From: Verrucomicrobiota bacterium
GTDB lineage: Bacteria > Verrucomicrobiota > Verrucomicrobiia > Opitutales > UBA953
Length of the DNA stretch: 64,000 bases
Direction of reading: 5' to 3'
Assembly (NCBI GenBank): GCA_015061905.1
Contig: SUVQ01000001.1
Span: 186,001-250,000 of the forward strand
Shown in pieces: positions 8,799 to 19,027 of the stretch. The position numbers were made by a program, and so were the translations under genes. The notes below the pieces were generated by a model. The model saw only the letters and a list, made by a program, of their open reading frames with translations. It did not search any database and had not been told where the DNA came from. Position 1 is the stretch's first letter; every line of letters starts with the position of its first letter.

Positions 8799-11522
8799 TT
8801 ATTTTTCGAGAATGCGTCGGCGGCGTTGCTCCGCGTAGCTTTTTCCGGGAATCAATCCGAGCTCGCTCCATTCCCGCGCTTTTTCATAAGCATTACGGGC
8901 GGATTCATAGTCGCCGATTTTTTCGTAAGATTCCGCTAAAGCGAAAAGACAACGCGCAACCCAGTAGCCGCCCTCTACCGCCTGATGCGTTTCCGGTCGC
9001 TGAACCGAAATCACGTCGGACGCCGTTTTCCAGTAAATTTCACGCGCCTGCTCAAGAGCCTGTTCCCGCGCGCCGGCGCTGCTGTTTTCGGAAACGGAAG
9101 ATTCTTCCGCGTAAGCCCACTTAAACCCGGCTTCCGCTTTTAGCGAAAGCGGCTGATCCGGCAAACTGAAAAGGCGTTCATACGCCGCCTTGGCCTTCCC
9201 GATTGCGTCGCGGAAAGCTTCGCGAGCGTTCTCGTCCCGTTCGGCTCTTGCGGCAAGCGCGAGCAAAGTATCCGCCCGGCGCATTTCCACAATGCGCATC
9301 GAGGGTCTGTCGCCCTCTACGGCAATCAAATTATCATAAACGGCGAGAGCGGAATCGAAATCGTTCAAAATGCGGAAAAAGTCCGCCTGCCTCATGCGAG
9401 CGTAAAACGCGAGCGGGCTTTTCGGATAACGGGAAACCAGCATTTGCATTTGCTTCACGGCTTCTTCCGGTCGCCCGATGGTCGCCGCCGCTTGCGCCGC
9501 TTCAAAGGCGGCAATCGCAACATATTCCGCAAAATTTTCCTTCGCGGCGTAACGATCAATCAAAGTTTCGTAGCAGACCAAGGCGCGCGCAGGTTTTCCT
9601 ACTTCGTTAAAACGGCGACCTTCTTCGAGCCAGGAAACAACCGCCGCCGCACTGTCCGGATAGCGTTCCCGCAAATCCGAAAGCAATTGCAACGCCTTCG
9701 TGTGTTCTCCGGACAAAAACAGCGCGCGCGCTTTAAGCAAAACCGTGCGGCTGACCAATTCCGATGCCGTTTCCCGAAATTCCTCGGAAATAATTTTTTC
9801 CGGACTCGCCGCGAGTTCGGCAATTAAATTCGCGTTTTTCAGCGTCGTTTCCGGATCGTTCAAATCCAACGCCAAAAGAGCCTGCGTCCAAAGAATCCGC
9901 AACCGGAAATCCGGAATCAAATCCGGGCGCTCCAGAAATTTTTTCGCCCTCACGGCGGCTTCTTCCAAATGACCTTCGCGATGCAAACCTTCAATAACGG
10001 CGCATTCCGTGCGCATCGACCAGCCGGCGGGAACGCGTGCGGCAATCGGGGAATCCAGAAGCTCGGCGGCATCGCGCACGTTCCCGCTTTGAATTTCGCT
10101 GTAAACCTGCTGAAAGAAAATACCGCCCAAATTTTCACGTCCTACGGCATCGGACTCGGAAGAGGAAACCCGCGCATACGCATCGGCGGCAAGCGCATAG
10201 TCGCCGGAAAGGAAATTACAGTCGGCGATGAGAATGTCGGCGCGCAAAGCTTCTTCCGGCGGCAAATTCATTCCGCGCAAACGTTCCAGCAACGAAACCG
10301 CACGGCGATATTCTTTTTCCTGGATGGCGATTCCCACAAGCAGGCGCAACGCGTCCGGCACAAACGGGCTCGCCGGAAAGCGCGAACAGAGTTCTTCGGT
10401 CAAAGATTCCGCGCGGCGGAAATTTTCGACTTCGGCGGCGATGCGCGCGCGCGTGAACAGCTCAAGGTCGCGCACGCGTTCGTCCGGCGGTAACGCATTC
10501 AGAAAGCTTTCGATTCCGTTTGCAGCAAGGATTGCTTCTTCCGTGCGCCCCGCCTGCCGTAAAGTTACCACATTGCGCAACAAGCCGGAGAACGCCGCCG
10601 ATTGCCGCGTGCGCGGCGGTCGTTCTGCGATAACGCGCTCGAAGGCATTGCGTGCAATTTCGCCGCCGGGATTTTCCGCCCACAGCCCTTCAAGTAAGGC
10701 GAAATCCGCCGCGTCTTTTGCGGGAACGGGAACGGTTTCGCTCAAAGCCGCACGCGCGGCGGCAAGATTTCCGCTTTTCGCAAGCGCGACCGCATAAAGT
10801 TTTCCGGCATCCGCAAACGCAGGCGTGCCGCGTGCCGCTTCGCGGGAATTTTTCAACTCCTCCAAAGTTTCCTCCGTCGGCACTTCTCCGCGAACAACGC
10901 CGCACCACTGACGCAAGAAGGAGACGTTTTCCTTGTCCGCCGCGCGCAGCATATTTTTTTCTGCGGCATCAAAATCCGCGTTCGCGTCCTCTTCTTTTCC
11001 GAGAAAAAATTTCGAAACTCCGCGCACCAGGAAAAACCACGCGCGCTCCTGCTGCGGGAACACATCCGCCGACAAATCCTCAAGCTGTTCCGCCGCTTCC
11101 TCAAAATCATTTTTGCTCGCTGCGACAAATGCTAAGCGCAAACGCTTCTGCGGAGTATCTCCCGACAAATCTTTAATCGAAGTTTCCGCCGCCGAAAATT
11201 CCCCGAGCGCAATTTGCGCCCCGGAAAGCGTCAGCAAAAGGCGATCCCGCTCCGCATTCGACAAACTTTTTCCCTCCAATTCCTTGCGGGAAAGATCCAC
11301 CGCAAGCGAAGGCAATCCCGAAAGCAACGCAACTTCCGCCCCGAATCCCCGCATCAGCGAATCCGCTTTTTCGAGAGATTTTTCCGACAACAAACCCAAG
11401 GGCGTAAACTCGGACAACGCACTTTCCGGCAACTCCGGACGCGCCTCCGCAACAAGCGCGGCTCCCGGAAAAACCGATAACGCCGCAACCAAAAAACCTG
11501 CTAAACGGGAAAAAGTGGACAT
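8799..11522 (-). CDS. Secreted TPR-repeat protein, about 907 residues
   Basis: I place the start at the ATG at 11522, because it gives a clear signal peptide (MSTFSRLAGFLVAALSVFPG, cleavage near residues 25-27 after VAEA); the frame stays open for 30 more codons upstream but those overlap the divergent promoter region. The rest is helical and made of many tetratricopeptide-like repeats, such as the stretches containing EYRRAVSLLERL, GDYALAADAYARV, PARALVCYETLIDRY and FDSALAVYDNLI. A periplasmic scaffold role is likely. It is directly upstream of the ExbB-like gene, an arrangement suggesting a role in an energised envelope system comparable to CpoB/YbgF with Tol proteins. The exact function is unknown. 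Confidence 0.85.
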   Translation of the reverse strand: MSTFSRLAGFLVAALSVFPGAALVAEARPELPESALSEFTPLGLLSEKSLEKADSLMRGFGAEVALLSGLPSLAVDLSRKELEGKSLSNAERDRLLLTLSGAQIALGEFSAAETSIKDLSGDTPQKRLRLAFVAASKNDFEEAAEQLEDLSADVFPQQERAWFFLVRGVSKFFLGKEEDANADFDAAEKNMLRAADKENVSFLRQWCGVVRGEVPTEETLEELKNSREAARGTPAFADAGKLYAVALAKSGNLAAARAALSETVPVPAKDAADFALLEGLWAENPGGEIARNAFERVIAERPPRTRQSAAFSGLLRNVVTLRQAGRTEEAILAANGIESFLNALPPDERVRDLELFTRARIAAEVENFRRAESLTEELCSRFPASPFVPDALRLLVGIAIQEKEYRRAVSLLERLRGMNLPPEEALRADILIADCNFLSGDYALAADAYARVSSSESDAVGRENLGGIFFQQVYSEIQSGNVRDAAELLDSPIAARVPAGWSMRTECAVIEGLHREGHLEEAAVRAKKFLERPDLIPDFRLRILWTQALLALDLNDPETTLKNANLIAELAASPEKIISEEFRETASELVSRTVLLKARALFLSGEHTKALQLLSDLRERYPDSAAAVVSWLEEGRRFNEVGKPARALVCYETLIDRYAAKENFAEYVAIAAFEAAQAAATIGRPEEAVKQMQMLVSRYPKSPLAFYARMRQADFFRILNDFDSALAVYDNLIAVEGDRPSMRIVEMRRADTLLALAARAERDENAREAFRDAIGKAKAAYERLFSLPDQPLSLKAEAGFKWAYAEESSVSENSSAGAREQALEQAREIYWKTASDVISVQRPETHQAVEGGYWVARCLFALAESYEKIGDYESARNAYEKAREWSELGLIPGKSYAEQRRRRILEK

Positions 11523-11620
11523 CGTTGCCCGTAATTTTGCCCGAAGAGCCGCTCGCAGGCAACGGAAATTCCCATTCTTTTTCCTTGCCGAAGCTTCTTT
11601 TCCTCGCTTCATTCTTGAGT

Positions 11621-12103
11621 ATGAGCTCCAGCTGTCAATCCGCCAACGACGACTCGAAAATCCCCGATCTTCCCCGACTGCTCGCCGCCCACGGGCTACG
11701 CAACACGCAACAACGCCGCGCCATCTGGGGTGCCGCCTACGAAACGCCCGGACACTTTACCGCGGAAGAGCTTCTGCTCGCCGCGCGGGAACGCGATCCG
11801 TCCGTCTCCCGCGCCACCGTCTACCGCTCCATTCCCGCGCTCATTTCCAGCGGAATCGTCAGCGAACTCAACGTCGGGCGCGATTTCAAATATTACGAAA
11901 GCACCCGCGGCGCGGGAACGTTCAAAGGACACATCGTTTGCGACAACTGCGACAAAATCATCGAGTTCGATGCGCCGTTTATGGATTGGTACGGGCGCGC
12001 CATCGCTAAAAAATACGGGCTCGAATTCATTTCGCAACATTTGCAAATCACTGCCGCCTGCCCCAAATGCGGCGGGAACGCTCATTGCGTGCACGAAAAA
12101 TAA
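11621..12103 (+). CDS. Fur-family metal-dependent transcriptional regulator
   Basis: Fur-family proteins repress metal or peroxide genes when bound to Fe, Zn or Mn. From the ATG at 11621 the protein has 160 residues. The winged-helix N-domain contains RNTQQRRAIWGAAYETPGHF and ATVYRSIPALISSGIV; the C-domain has two CxxC zinc sites (CDNC near residue 108 and CPKC near 149) and ends with GGNAHCVHEK. The frame extends 32 codons upstream but the start used matches the family. It diverges from the TPR-protein gene, with a 98-base shared intergenic region. Which metal it senses cannot be decided here; an iron, zinc or peroxide regulator are all possible. It carries three CGGGAACG copies on its coding strand. 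Confidence 0.93.
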   Translation: MSSSCQSANDDSKIPDLPRLLAAHGLRNTQQRRAIWGAAYETPGHFTAEELLLAARERDPSVSRATVYRSIPALISSGIVSELNVGRDFKYYESTRGAGTFKGHIVCDNCDKIIEFDAPFMDWYGRAIAKKYGLEFISQHLQITAACPKCGGNAHCVHEK

Positions 12104-12191
12104 AACCGACAGTTTCGAAAACGAAACCCCCTGCCGCCGAAAACAAAACTTTGCGTCTCTGCGTTTTCTTTGCTTCGGCGTTTAAAAAAAT

Positions 12192-13706
12192 TTACGGCAG
12201 ACGAAAGTCGCATTTCAGTCCCGGGCGAAAAAACGCCGTTTTCCCCGTAAGCCGCAAACTCCATTTCCCGTTTTCAATATTCGCGGGAACGCAAAACTCC
12301 GCAGTGCCCGCTGCAATTTCCGAGCGAGACATCGTTGCAAAAACGGGAACGCGCTCCGCAACTTTCTCCTTCTGCTTTCCGTTGACGTAAAGATTCGTTT
12401 TTTCCCAACGAAAAAGCTCCGCGTTCAACGAAACCAGTTTCGCGGGATCGCCGCGCACCACGCGCCATTCCGCCCGCACGGATTCACCCACCCGCAACCT
12501 TCCCGCCGGAAAAAGCAAAACCTCGTAACGCGGGTTTAAACTTCGCAGACAACACCACGCCGCGACGAAAATCAACGCAATGCCAATCACCGCAAAAACG
12601 CCGATAATAACCGTCGGGAAAAGCCCCGGGCGACCGTCCGCAAAAAATCCCGCGACTACGGCGAACAGAATTAAATTCCAAAGTAACGCAAATCCGCACA
12701 TAACGACCGCCCCGAGAAGCGAATCTTCCGCGTTCGATTTCAGCGCCCCAATCGCGGATTGCGCTTCTTTTTTCTTAAATTTTTTCCCGAAAAAAGTTCC
12801 GACCAAAAGTCCGCCGCCAATCAACGCAAACGGCATGCCGAAAACAATCATGACAATTTTGCGGAGCGAAAATCCGCCCGCCGGTTTCATCAGCGCGTTT
12901 TCTTCCGGATTTTCCGGATTAAACCAGCAAATTCGGATGTTTTTGTATTTTCGGAGGCGTTGCTTTTCTTTGTCGTAATCGTTCGACGACGAATTACCCG
13001 ACATAAAAATATCGTTCCCGCGATAGGTTTTCCCGCCGGCAGAAAATTCGTAAACGATTTCCGGCGAATAAGACGTGCCGCCTTTGCTTCGCCTGTGGCT
13101 TTCCAGTTTCGCGGAAACGATTTTGCACGGTGCGGAAATCCACGTTCCCGCCGCCTGTTCTTCCGCCAAATATTTTTTCACGCCGATTGTCGAAACCGTG
13201 ATGCCGACGCAAAGAAAAACGAATCCGAAAAGCGCGAGAAAAATTTTCGAGCCGCGCGTTTCCTTGAGTTCATCGGAAGATTCAGGTTCGGAATCCTTTT
13301 CCGCCGCAGAACTAAACGGATTTTCTTCGGAGAAAGCGCCTCCCGTTCCCGCTAAAATTTCCGGTTGCGAAGTCGCGGGAACGCTCCCGGGCGAAGGAGC
13401 TTTCACGACCGTAAGAATCAGCGACACCAGGCGATACGCGCCCAGCGAAAACAGACCGATGCCCGCCGCGACAAAAACGCCGAGAAACAAGGCGGGAATC
13501 CACACGTTCCCGTCTTCCGTTCCGTTTTTCAAAACGGAAAAAAGAAAGCCGCCGGAAATTCCTGTCCACAAAATACTGAAAAATAGCATAAACGCTGTCG
13601 AAAGAACCTCGCCGATTGCAATCATGAAGCGTTTTAAGCGCGTTCCCGCCGAAAAATACGCTTCGCGAAATTCCTTCATTGATCCGATTCTGCCGCCTAT
13701 TTTCAT
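12192..13706 (-). CDS. DUF3592-containing multi-pass membrane protein
   Basis: This 504-residue protein has membrane segments at about residues 30-55, 75-105 and 150-175, then an extracytoplasmic domain (about 185-270) with the DUF3592 pattern: TWISAPCKIVSAKLESHR, VYEFSAGGKTYRGNDI and ICWFNPENPEENALM. Further hydrophobic segments follow near 285-305 and 330-390, then a C-terminal domain rich in beta strands. DUF3592 proteins have no established function. The gene converges with fur, whose stop lies 88 bases away. A terminator for either gene is not clear in that spacer, which holds a phrase of the TTTGCGTCTCTGCG type. Confidence 0.85.
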   Translation of the reverse strand: MKIGGRIGSMKEFREAYFSAGTRLKRFMIAIGEVLSTAFMLFFSILWTGISGGFLFSVLKNGTEDGNVWIPALFLGVFVAAGIGLFSLGAYRLVSLILTVVKAPSPGSVPATSQPEILAGTGGAFSEENPFSSAAEKDSEPESSDELKETRGSKIFLALFGFVFLCVGITVSTIGVKKYLAEEQAAGTWISAPCKIVSAKLESHRRSKGGTSYSPEIVYEFSAGGKTYRGNDIFMSGNSSSNDYDKEKQRLRKYKNIRICWFNPENPEENALMKPAGGFSLRKIVMIVFGMPFALIGGGLLVGTFFGKKFKKKEAQSAIGALKSNAEDSLLGAVVMCGFALLWNLILFAVVAGFFADGRPGLFPTVIIGVFAVIGIALIFVAAWCCLRSLNPRYEVLLFPAGRLRVGESVRAEWRVVRGDPAKLVSLNAELFRWEKTNLYVNGKQKEKVAERVPVFATMSRSEIAAGTAEFCVPANIENGKWSLRLTGKTAFFRPGLKCDFRLP

Positions 13707-13799
13707 TTTCTCCGAGCAAATGCTTTTTCGCCTGCCGACGCAAAAGAAAACACAAACGGAACGCGCCGCACATCGAAACGCACGTGCTCTAAAAAAATC

Positions 13800-13829
13800 G
13801 CCCGTGGAGACTAAAAAATCTCCACGGGC
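13800..13829 (-). terminator. Terminator of the thioredoxin-fold gene
   Basis: A perfect 11-bp stem, GCCCGTGGAGA (13800-13810) with TCTCCACGGGC (13819-13829) and an 8-base loop, is followed on the minus strand by GATTTTTTTAG. This is one of the few strong terminators in the window not built from the iterated octamer. Confidence 0.85.
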
Positions 13830-13858
13830 TTAGGCGTTATCTGTGTCTTTTGCTTATC

Positions 13859-14836
13859 TTATTTACTTGCCTTAGCTTCCGATTCTTTGATGGAAGAAAT
13901 AATATTTTCCATCTGAGAAATCCAAGGAACGAGTGCTCTCCCTTCCCGGGATTCGGGATCGGCTTGTCGGGCAAGTTTCAAATATTCCAAAGCTTTTTCC
14001 AAATCGTGGCTCATCGCGTAGCCGTCGCTGACGAACTTGTAGAGAGCCAAGCGAATCGGCGGCATGAGGTTTTCATCTTCCAAAATCTTCAACGCTTCTT
14101 CCCGGGCGGACTTCAAATTCTCTGCAGAATTTTTTCCGCTCATTTTTTCGAAGAACGCCGAAATCATTTTTTTCTGCGAAACCAGGAGAGCTTCGTCGCG
14201 CATTTTTTTCGAGAAACCGAGCAAATCTTCCGGATCGGCGGCGATAATTTCACGAATGAGGTCTTTTTGGAAAACCTGAAAATTCGGCGGAAGCTTGCTC
14301 AACGCGGCAGCGAGAGCTTCCGCACGCGGCGTTCCCGTCTCCTGCGCCATCGCGGCGGCAACGGCAGTTTTAAATTCCTTCTCGACGGAAAGCGCCTGTT
14401 CCAATTGTTCGTAGTAATGAGCCGGAGATTTTCCGGGACCGACAATTACCGCATAGGGATTTCCGGCAGAATCCAAAAGCAAGACGGACGGGAAGCCACG
14501 CACGCCGTAGCGGAAACGCACTTCATCGCGGGCTTTTCTCACTTCCGGCGTCAGCGCTTCCTCCTTGCGCGGATAATCCAGTTCCACGAACATCAAACCT
14601 TTGTCCGCCAAAAATTTTTCAAAATCGGGTTTATCCAAAACCGTCGCACGCAGATGCTTGCACGGCGGGCACCAGTCGGAGCCGGTAAATTCAACCAGCA
14701 TCGAAGATTTCGTTTTCTGCGCCTTTTCAAGTGCGATTGCGAGATCCGTTTCGGTCGAAGCCGGAATCGCCCACGCAGCGACCGAACTCAACAGAGTAAA
14801 AAATGTTGCAGCGAGAATATTCTTTCGGGGTTTCAT
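13859..14836 (-). CDS. Exported thioredoxin-fold protein
   Basis: The ATG at 14836 gives 325 residues starting with a signal peptide (MKPRKNILAATFFTLLSSVA, cleavage near AWA). A thioredoxin-like domain follows at about residues 30-150, with the redox motif WCPPCKHL near residue 54 and a cis-proline region GFPSVLLLDSAG near 108. This resembles DUF255/thioredoxin_7 periplasmic proteins. The remaining 170 residues are helical with no recognised motif. A role in periplasmic disulfide reduction or exchange is plausible from the CPPC motif but no partner gene is adjacent. mutS lies upstream, separated by 83 bases. Confidence 0.85.
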   Translation of the reverse strand: MKPRKNILAATFFTLLSSVAAWAIPASTETDLAIALEKAQKTKSSMLVEFTGSDWCPPCKHLRATVLDKPDFEKFLADKGLMFVELDYPRKEEALTPEVRKARDEVRFRYGVRGFPSVLLLDSAGNPYAVIVGPGKSPAHYYEQLEQALSVEKEFKTAVAAAMAQETGTPRAEALAAALSKLPPNFQVFQKDLIREIIAADPEDLLGFSKKMRDEALLVSQKKMISAFFEKMSGKNSAENLKSAREEALKILEDENLMPPIRLALYKFVSDGYAMSHDLEKALEYLKLARQADPESREGRALVPWISQMENIISSIKESEAKASK

Positions 14837-14919
14837 GACGCGCGCTATTTGACAAAAAAAATATCCGGGCTTCAACCTTTTTTCTCCGAGCTCGGCAAAA
14901 AGAAACGAAAAAATCCGTC

Positions 14920-17505
14920 CTAAAACAGCGAAAGCTGAGACGGATCCGTTCTCGCCGTTCGCGATTTCGGCAACGCAACCGGAGCGGGAAGCGGCTTCGC
15001 GGCGGGAACGCTTTCCTCTACGACGGGAACGGCAAAATCTGCGCCCGGCTTTTCTTCCGTTTCGATACAGCGGCGGAAAGCGTCGTTGGACTGCTCCAAA
15101 TCCGCCAAGATTTCCCGAGCACGGTTAATTACGCGTTCCGGCAACCCGGCAAGCCGCGCCACATGGATTCCGTAAGAGCGGTCTGCCGCACCGGGAATAA
15201 CGGTGCGGACAAAAATGATTTCGTCGTTCCATTCCCGCACGGCGACGCAGTAATTTTTCACTCGAGGAAGTTCCTCCGCGATGCGGGTCAGCTCGTGATA
15301 ATGCGTGGCAAAAAGCGTGCGCGGACCGCAATCCGCGTTCCCGTGAATGTATTCGGCAACGGACCATGCGATGGAAAGCCCGTCATAAGTTGAAGTGCCG
15401 CGCCCGATTTCGTCGAGAATGACGAGGCTTCGGGACGTCGCATTGTTCAAAATATTTGCCGTTTCGTTCATTTCAACCATGAACGTGGAATTTCCGCGCG
15501 CAAGTTCGTCCGAGGCTCCGACGCGGCAAAAAATGCGGTCGGCAATACCGAGCCGAGCGGATTTTGCCGGCACCCAGCACCCGATTTGGGCAAGCAACGT
15601 AATCAACGCAACTTGGCGGATGTATGTGGATTTCCCCGCCATGTTCGGTCCGGTGAGGATGTTAATTTGCGTTCCCGAGGCGGAAAGATCCGTGCTGTTC
15701 GGGACAAATGTTTGCGACATTCCCGGACGGCGCAACATTTGCTCCACGACCGGGTGGCGACCGTCCGTAATTTGCAAAACGTCCGAATCGTCCACCTCCG
15801 GTTTGCAATAGTCCCAGGTTTGGGCGATTTGAGCCCAGCCGGCGAAAACGTCGAGCTCGGCAAGCGCGAGTGCCGTTTCCGTCAGCGAAACGGAGTGCCG
15901 CAATACGTTTTCGACAATTCCCGTGTAAATCTCGGTTTCGCGCTGGGCGACGAGTTCGTCCGCTTGTAAAATTTCCTGCTCTTTCTGCCGTAATTCTCCC
16001 GTTGTGTAGCGTTCGACGTTAACGAGTGTCTGGCGGCGCACCCACGATTCCGGCACTTTTGACAAATTCGATTTCGTAACTTCGATGTAATAACCGAACG
16101 CGCTTGTATACCGCACGCGGAGATTGCGAATATCGGTTTCGTTCTGAAGTTTTTTTTCAAACTCCGTGAGCCAAATCTTGCTGTCGGTGCGCAGATTGCG
16201 TAACTCATCTAAGCGCGAATCGTAGCCGCTGCGAATCACGCCTTCCAAATCGACGGGCAAATCCTCCGCCAATGCGCCGGACAAAAGCCCGTAAAGCTCT
16301 TCGTGCGCTTCAATACGGGCGTTCACGCTGTCCAGCGGCGAAGGCGAAATCATCTCCAAAGCCTGCTTAATCTCGGGGAGTTGGGCGAGCGATTCGCGAA
16401 TGGCACCTAATTCCCGCGGCGCGCGCAAGCGGTTTTGCAGGCGCGTAAGCGTGCGGGAAATATCTTTGATATAGGCAAGCGCAACCAGCACGCGAGACAT
16501 CACGGTCCGGCTTTTGAAAAAGGACTCTACGCAGTTTTGCCGATTGCGAATTATCGAAATATCTCTCGACGGGGACGCGAGCCAACGCTCCAGCAACCGC
16601 GCGCCGCCGGCGGTTCGCGTGCCGTCGATTGCCGCGAGCAACGAGCCGTCGCGCGTTCCCGCCGCAGAACGAAACAGCTCAAGATTCCGCGTTCCCGCCG
16701 CATCGATAATCATGGAATCGTCGCTACGCAACTCGGAGATTTTTTTGATGTGAGCCGGCGTCTCGCAAAGCGTTTCCGAAACGTAATGCAACAAGGCTCC
16801 GGCGGCTCCGAGCGCAGGATTTCCTTCTGCGATTCCGAAACCCTGAAGGCTGTTCACTCTGAGAATCTTGCAAACGGTTTCGGTTCCGATTTTCGGATCA
16901 AAATGCCAATCCATCGTGCGCGAAACCAAATTCCATTGAAGCAAGCCATCCAAATACGGCGGCGGGCGCCCCTGTTGCCACGATTCCGGCACGAGAATTT
17001 CGCTCGGACGCAACGTTTGCAAAACCGCCAAAAGGGAATTGCGTTCCCGCGACGTGGCAATGCGAAATTCCGCCGTCGAAACATCCAGCCACGCGGCATG
17101 CAAGCCCGATTTATTTTCGTCTATGGCGAGAATGTAGTTGTTGTGCTTCGCTTCGAGTTGTGTTTCCTCAAGCGTCGTTCCCGGCGTAATGATACGAACG
17201 AGTGCCCGGTTGACGAGTTTTCCGGGCTTGGCGGCTTCCGTTTGTTCGCAAATTGCGATCTTTACTCCGGCATTGAGCGCTTTTTGCAAATACGTTTGCA
17301 AAGCATGATAAGGCACGCCCGCCAGCGGTAATCCGGAACGCTTCGTCAGCGTAACGCCGAGCAATTCCGCGCCGCGCTCCGCGTCCGCACCGAACATTTC
17401 ATAAAAATCCCCGACGCGAAAAAACAAAAGCGTATTGGGCGGAAGTTTGTTCCGAAATTCCCAATACTGCTGAATCATCGGGGTTTTGTTTATATCTGCG
17501 GACAT
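14920..17505 (-). CDS. mutS: DNA mismatch repair protein MutS
   Basis: MutS recognises mismatches and small loops and starts methyl- or MutL-directed repair. The 861-residue protein has the N-terminal mismatch-binding domain with FFRVGDFYEMFG (the Phe-x-Glu wedge region near residues 28-40) and LTKRSGLPLAGVPYH, the connector and lever domains, and the ATPase domain with Walker A GPNMAGKST (near 620), DEIGRGTSTYDG (near 697) and ATHYHEL. The length is normal for MutS1. The ATG at 17505 fits the family start (SADINKTPMIQQYWEFRNKL). mutL is not in the window. Confidence 0.99.
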   Translation of the reverse strand: MSADINKTPMIQQYWEFRNKLPPNTLLFFRVGDFYEMFGADAERGAELLGVTLTKRSGLPLAGVPYHALQTYLQKALNAGVKIAICEQTEAAKPGKLVNRALVRIITPGTTLEETQLEAKHNNYILAIDENKSGLHAAWLDVSTAEFRIATSRERNSLLAVLQTLRPSEILVPESWQQGRPPPYLDGLLQWNLVSRTMDWHFDPKIGTETVCKILRVNSLQGFGIAEGNPALGAAGALLHYVSETLCETPAHIKKISELRSDDSMIIDAAGTRNLELFRSAAGTRDGSLLAAIDGTRTAGGARLLERWLASPSRDISIIRNRQNCVESFFKSRTVMSRVLVALAYIKDISRTLTRLQNRLRAPRELGAIRESLAQLPEIKQALEMISPSPLDSVNARIEAHEELYGLLSGALAEDLPVDLEGVIRSGYDSRLDELRNLRTDSKIWLTEFEKKLQNETDIRNLRVRYTSAFGYYIEVTKSNLSKVPESWVRRQTLVNVERYTTGELRQKEQEILQADELVAQRETEIYTGIVENVLRHSVSLTETALALAELDVFAGWAQIAQTWDYCKPEVDDSDVLQITDGRHPVVEQMLRRPGMSQTFVPNSTDLSASGTQINILTGPNMAGKSTYIRQVALITLLAQIGCWVPAKSARLGIADRIFCRVGASDELARGNSTFMVEMNETANILNNATSRSLVILDEIGRGTSTYDGLSIAWSVAEYIHGNADCGPRTLFATHYHELTRIAEELPRVKNYCVAVREWNDEIIFVRTVIPGAADRSYGIHVARLAGLPERVINRAREILADLEQSNDAFRRCIETEEKPGADFAVPVVEESVPAAKPLPAPVALPKSRTARTDPSQLSLF

Positions 17506-17613
17506 TCGCTGATTTTGGCACGAAGGTGCGCCCGTATAAAGGGAAAATTTTTCCGGGAACGCGCCGAAGTTCCGCTGAAAGAAAAACGCTTCCCTTCTCG
17601 GAAAATCTATTCT

Positions 17614-18990
17614 TTATGAGCGATTTTGCTCGTTATTCATCAAAACGACGTTCGGTTTGTAATTGCGAATAAACCGCAGGAAAACCCACGCCGTAACCAC
17701 CACGGACGCCGCGTCCGCCACCGGGAAACTTAGCCACACGCCGTTTTGTCCGAAATAGCAGGGAAAAATCAGCAATCCGGGAACGAGGAAAAGCAACTGG
17801 CGCGTCGTCGAAAGCGCGGCGGACGTTTTTCCGTGCCCGATGGATTGGAAAAAATTATTGATTACAATCTGCCCGCCAACCAACGCGAACGCAGCGGAGC
17901 CGATGCGCAAGCCGACAACCGTAAATCCTATCATGGCTTCGTTATCCGTGAACGCGCGCGCAATCGCCTCCGGGAAAATTTCACAAATCAAAAATCCGAG
18001 CACCGTTATCGCCGTTCCCGCCCAAAGCGTAAGCATGAACGTTTTTTTAACGCGATCAATCCGGCACGCACCGTGGTTGTAACCGATAATCGGCTGCGCG
18101 CCCTGCGTCAGCCCGGCAACAATCATCGCGATTAAAATTAATACGCGGGATAAAATTCCGTAAGATCCCACGGCGAGGTCGCCGCCGTAGTCCAAAAGCT
18201 GGCGGTTAATCACGACCGCGACCGCACAGCCGCACGCATTGAGCAAGCTCGGAGCCATGCCGATGGAAATCACCGGCAACACCGTTTTTCTGCGCGGGCG
18301 GTAAATTCCCCGCATAAAATGCACCGTGCTTTTTTCACTGGAAAAATGAATCAGCACGAACATGCATCCGCAAAGCTGCGCGCACAGTGTCGCCAAGCCC
18401 GCTCCGGTAATCCCCCAACCGAAAATTTTGATAAACAAGGGAGCCAAAATAATATTTACCAACACGGAAAGGCACAGGGCTCCCAACGCCAAGTTCGGGT
18501 AGCCCGTCGAACGCATTATGTGATTTAAATTAAAAAACGTATACGTTACCGGCGCGCTCAATTGCATAATCAGCATGAATCGATACGCATACGGAAGCGT
18601 TTGCTCGCTCGCCCCGAACGCAATCAGAATCGGCTCCAAAAAAAACGCCGTCAGCCCGCCGAAAACCACGCCGACGATAAATCCGAGCAAAACCACGTTC
18701 CCGAACGCCTGCTCCGCACCCTCGTAATTTTTCTCCCCCAAACGAATCGAACACAACGCCGCACCGCCGATCCCGAGCAGAGTCCCGAGTGCCGCCGTCA
18801 AATTCATCACCGGAAACGCAATCGCCAACGCCGACAACGCATATTCGCCAACCCATTGCCCGATAAAAATACTGTCGACGACATTATACAGCGAAAACAC
18901 CACCATTCCCGCAATTGCCGGAATCGCATATTTCAACAAAAGCCGCCCTACGGGCTCAGTTTCGAGGCTAAGCATTGCATCAGAACGCAT
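17614..18990 (-). CDS. MATE-family multidrug exporter
   Basis: MATE proteins export cationic drugs in exchange for sodium or protons. With the ATG at 18990 the protein has 458 residues and about 12 membrane segments; PVGRLLLKYAIPAIAGMVVF starts the first half and ISIGMAPSLLNACGCAVAVV the second. The start is supported by an AGAGG sequence about 7 bases upstream; the extra 22 upstream codons would run into the eno terminator. It resembles the NorM/VmrA group common in Bacteroidota and Verrucomicrobiota. The substrate is unknown. The spacer of 108 bases to mutS holds a weak inverted repeat (GGAAC/GTTCC near 17560-17577). Confidence 0.92.
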   Translation of the reverse strand: MRSDAMLSLETEPVGRLLLKYAIPAIAGMVVFSLYNVVDSIFIGQWVGEYALSALAIAFPVMNLTAALGTLLGIGGAALCSIRLGEKNYEGAEQAFGNVVLLGFIVGVVFGGLTAFFLEPILIAFGASEQTLPYAYRFMLIMQLSAPVTYTFFNLNHIMRSTGYPNLALGALCLSVLVNIILAPLFIKIFGWGITGAGLATLCAQLCGCMFVLIHFSSEKSTVHFMRGIYRPRRKTVLPVISIGMAPSLLNACGCAVAVVINRQLLDYGGDLAVGSYGILSRVLILIAMIVAGLTQGAQPIIGYNHGACRIDRVKKTFMLTLWAGTAITVLGFLICEIFPEAIARAFTDNEAMIGFTVVGLRIGSAAFALVGGQIVINNFFQSIGHGKTSAALSTTRQLLFLVPGLLIFPCYFGQNGVWLSFPVADAASVVVTAWVFLRFIRNYKPNVVLMNNEQNRS

Positions 18991-19027
18991 ACACGCCTCT
19001 TGTAAAACTCCTGCCCTACAAAAACAA

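Noticed and set aside
14886-14895. CCGAGCTCGG palindrome after mutS as a terminator
   Set aside because: The stem is short, without room for a loop, and no T-run follows in the mutS direction.
17515-17531. Sigma-54-like TTGGCACGAAGGTGCGC near the mutS start
   Set aside because: GG-GC spacing is 9 instead of 10 and it points away from mutS on the plus strand with no gene downstream.
17549-17580. Possible terminator between the MATE gene and mutS (GGAAC/GTTCC)
   Set aside because: The stem is only 5-6 bp and no proper T-run follows on the minus strand, so it is not listed as a terminator.
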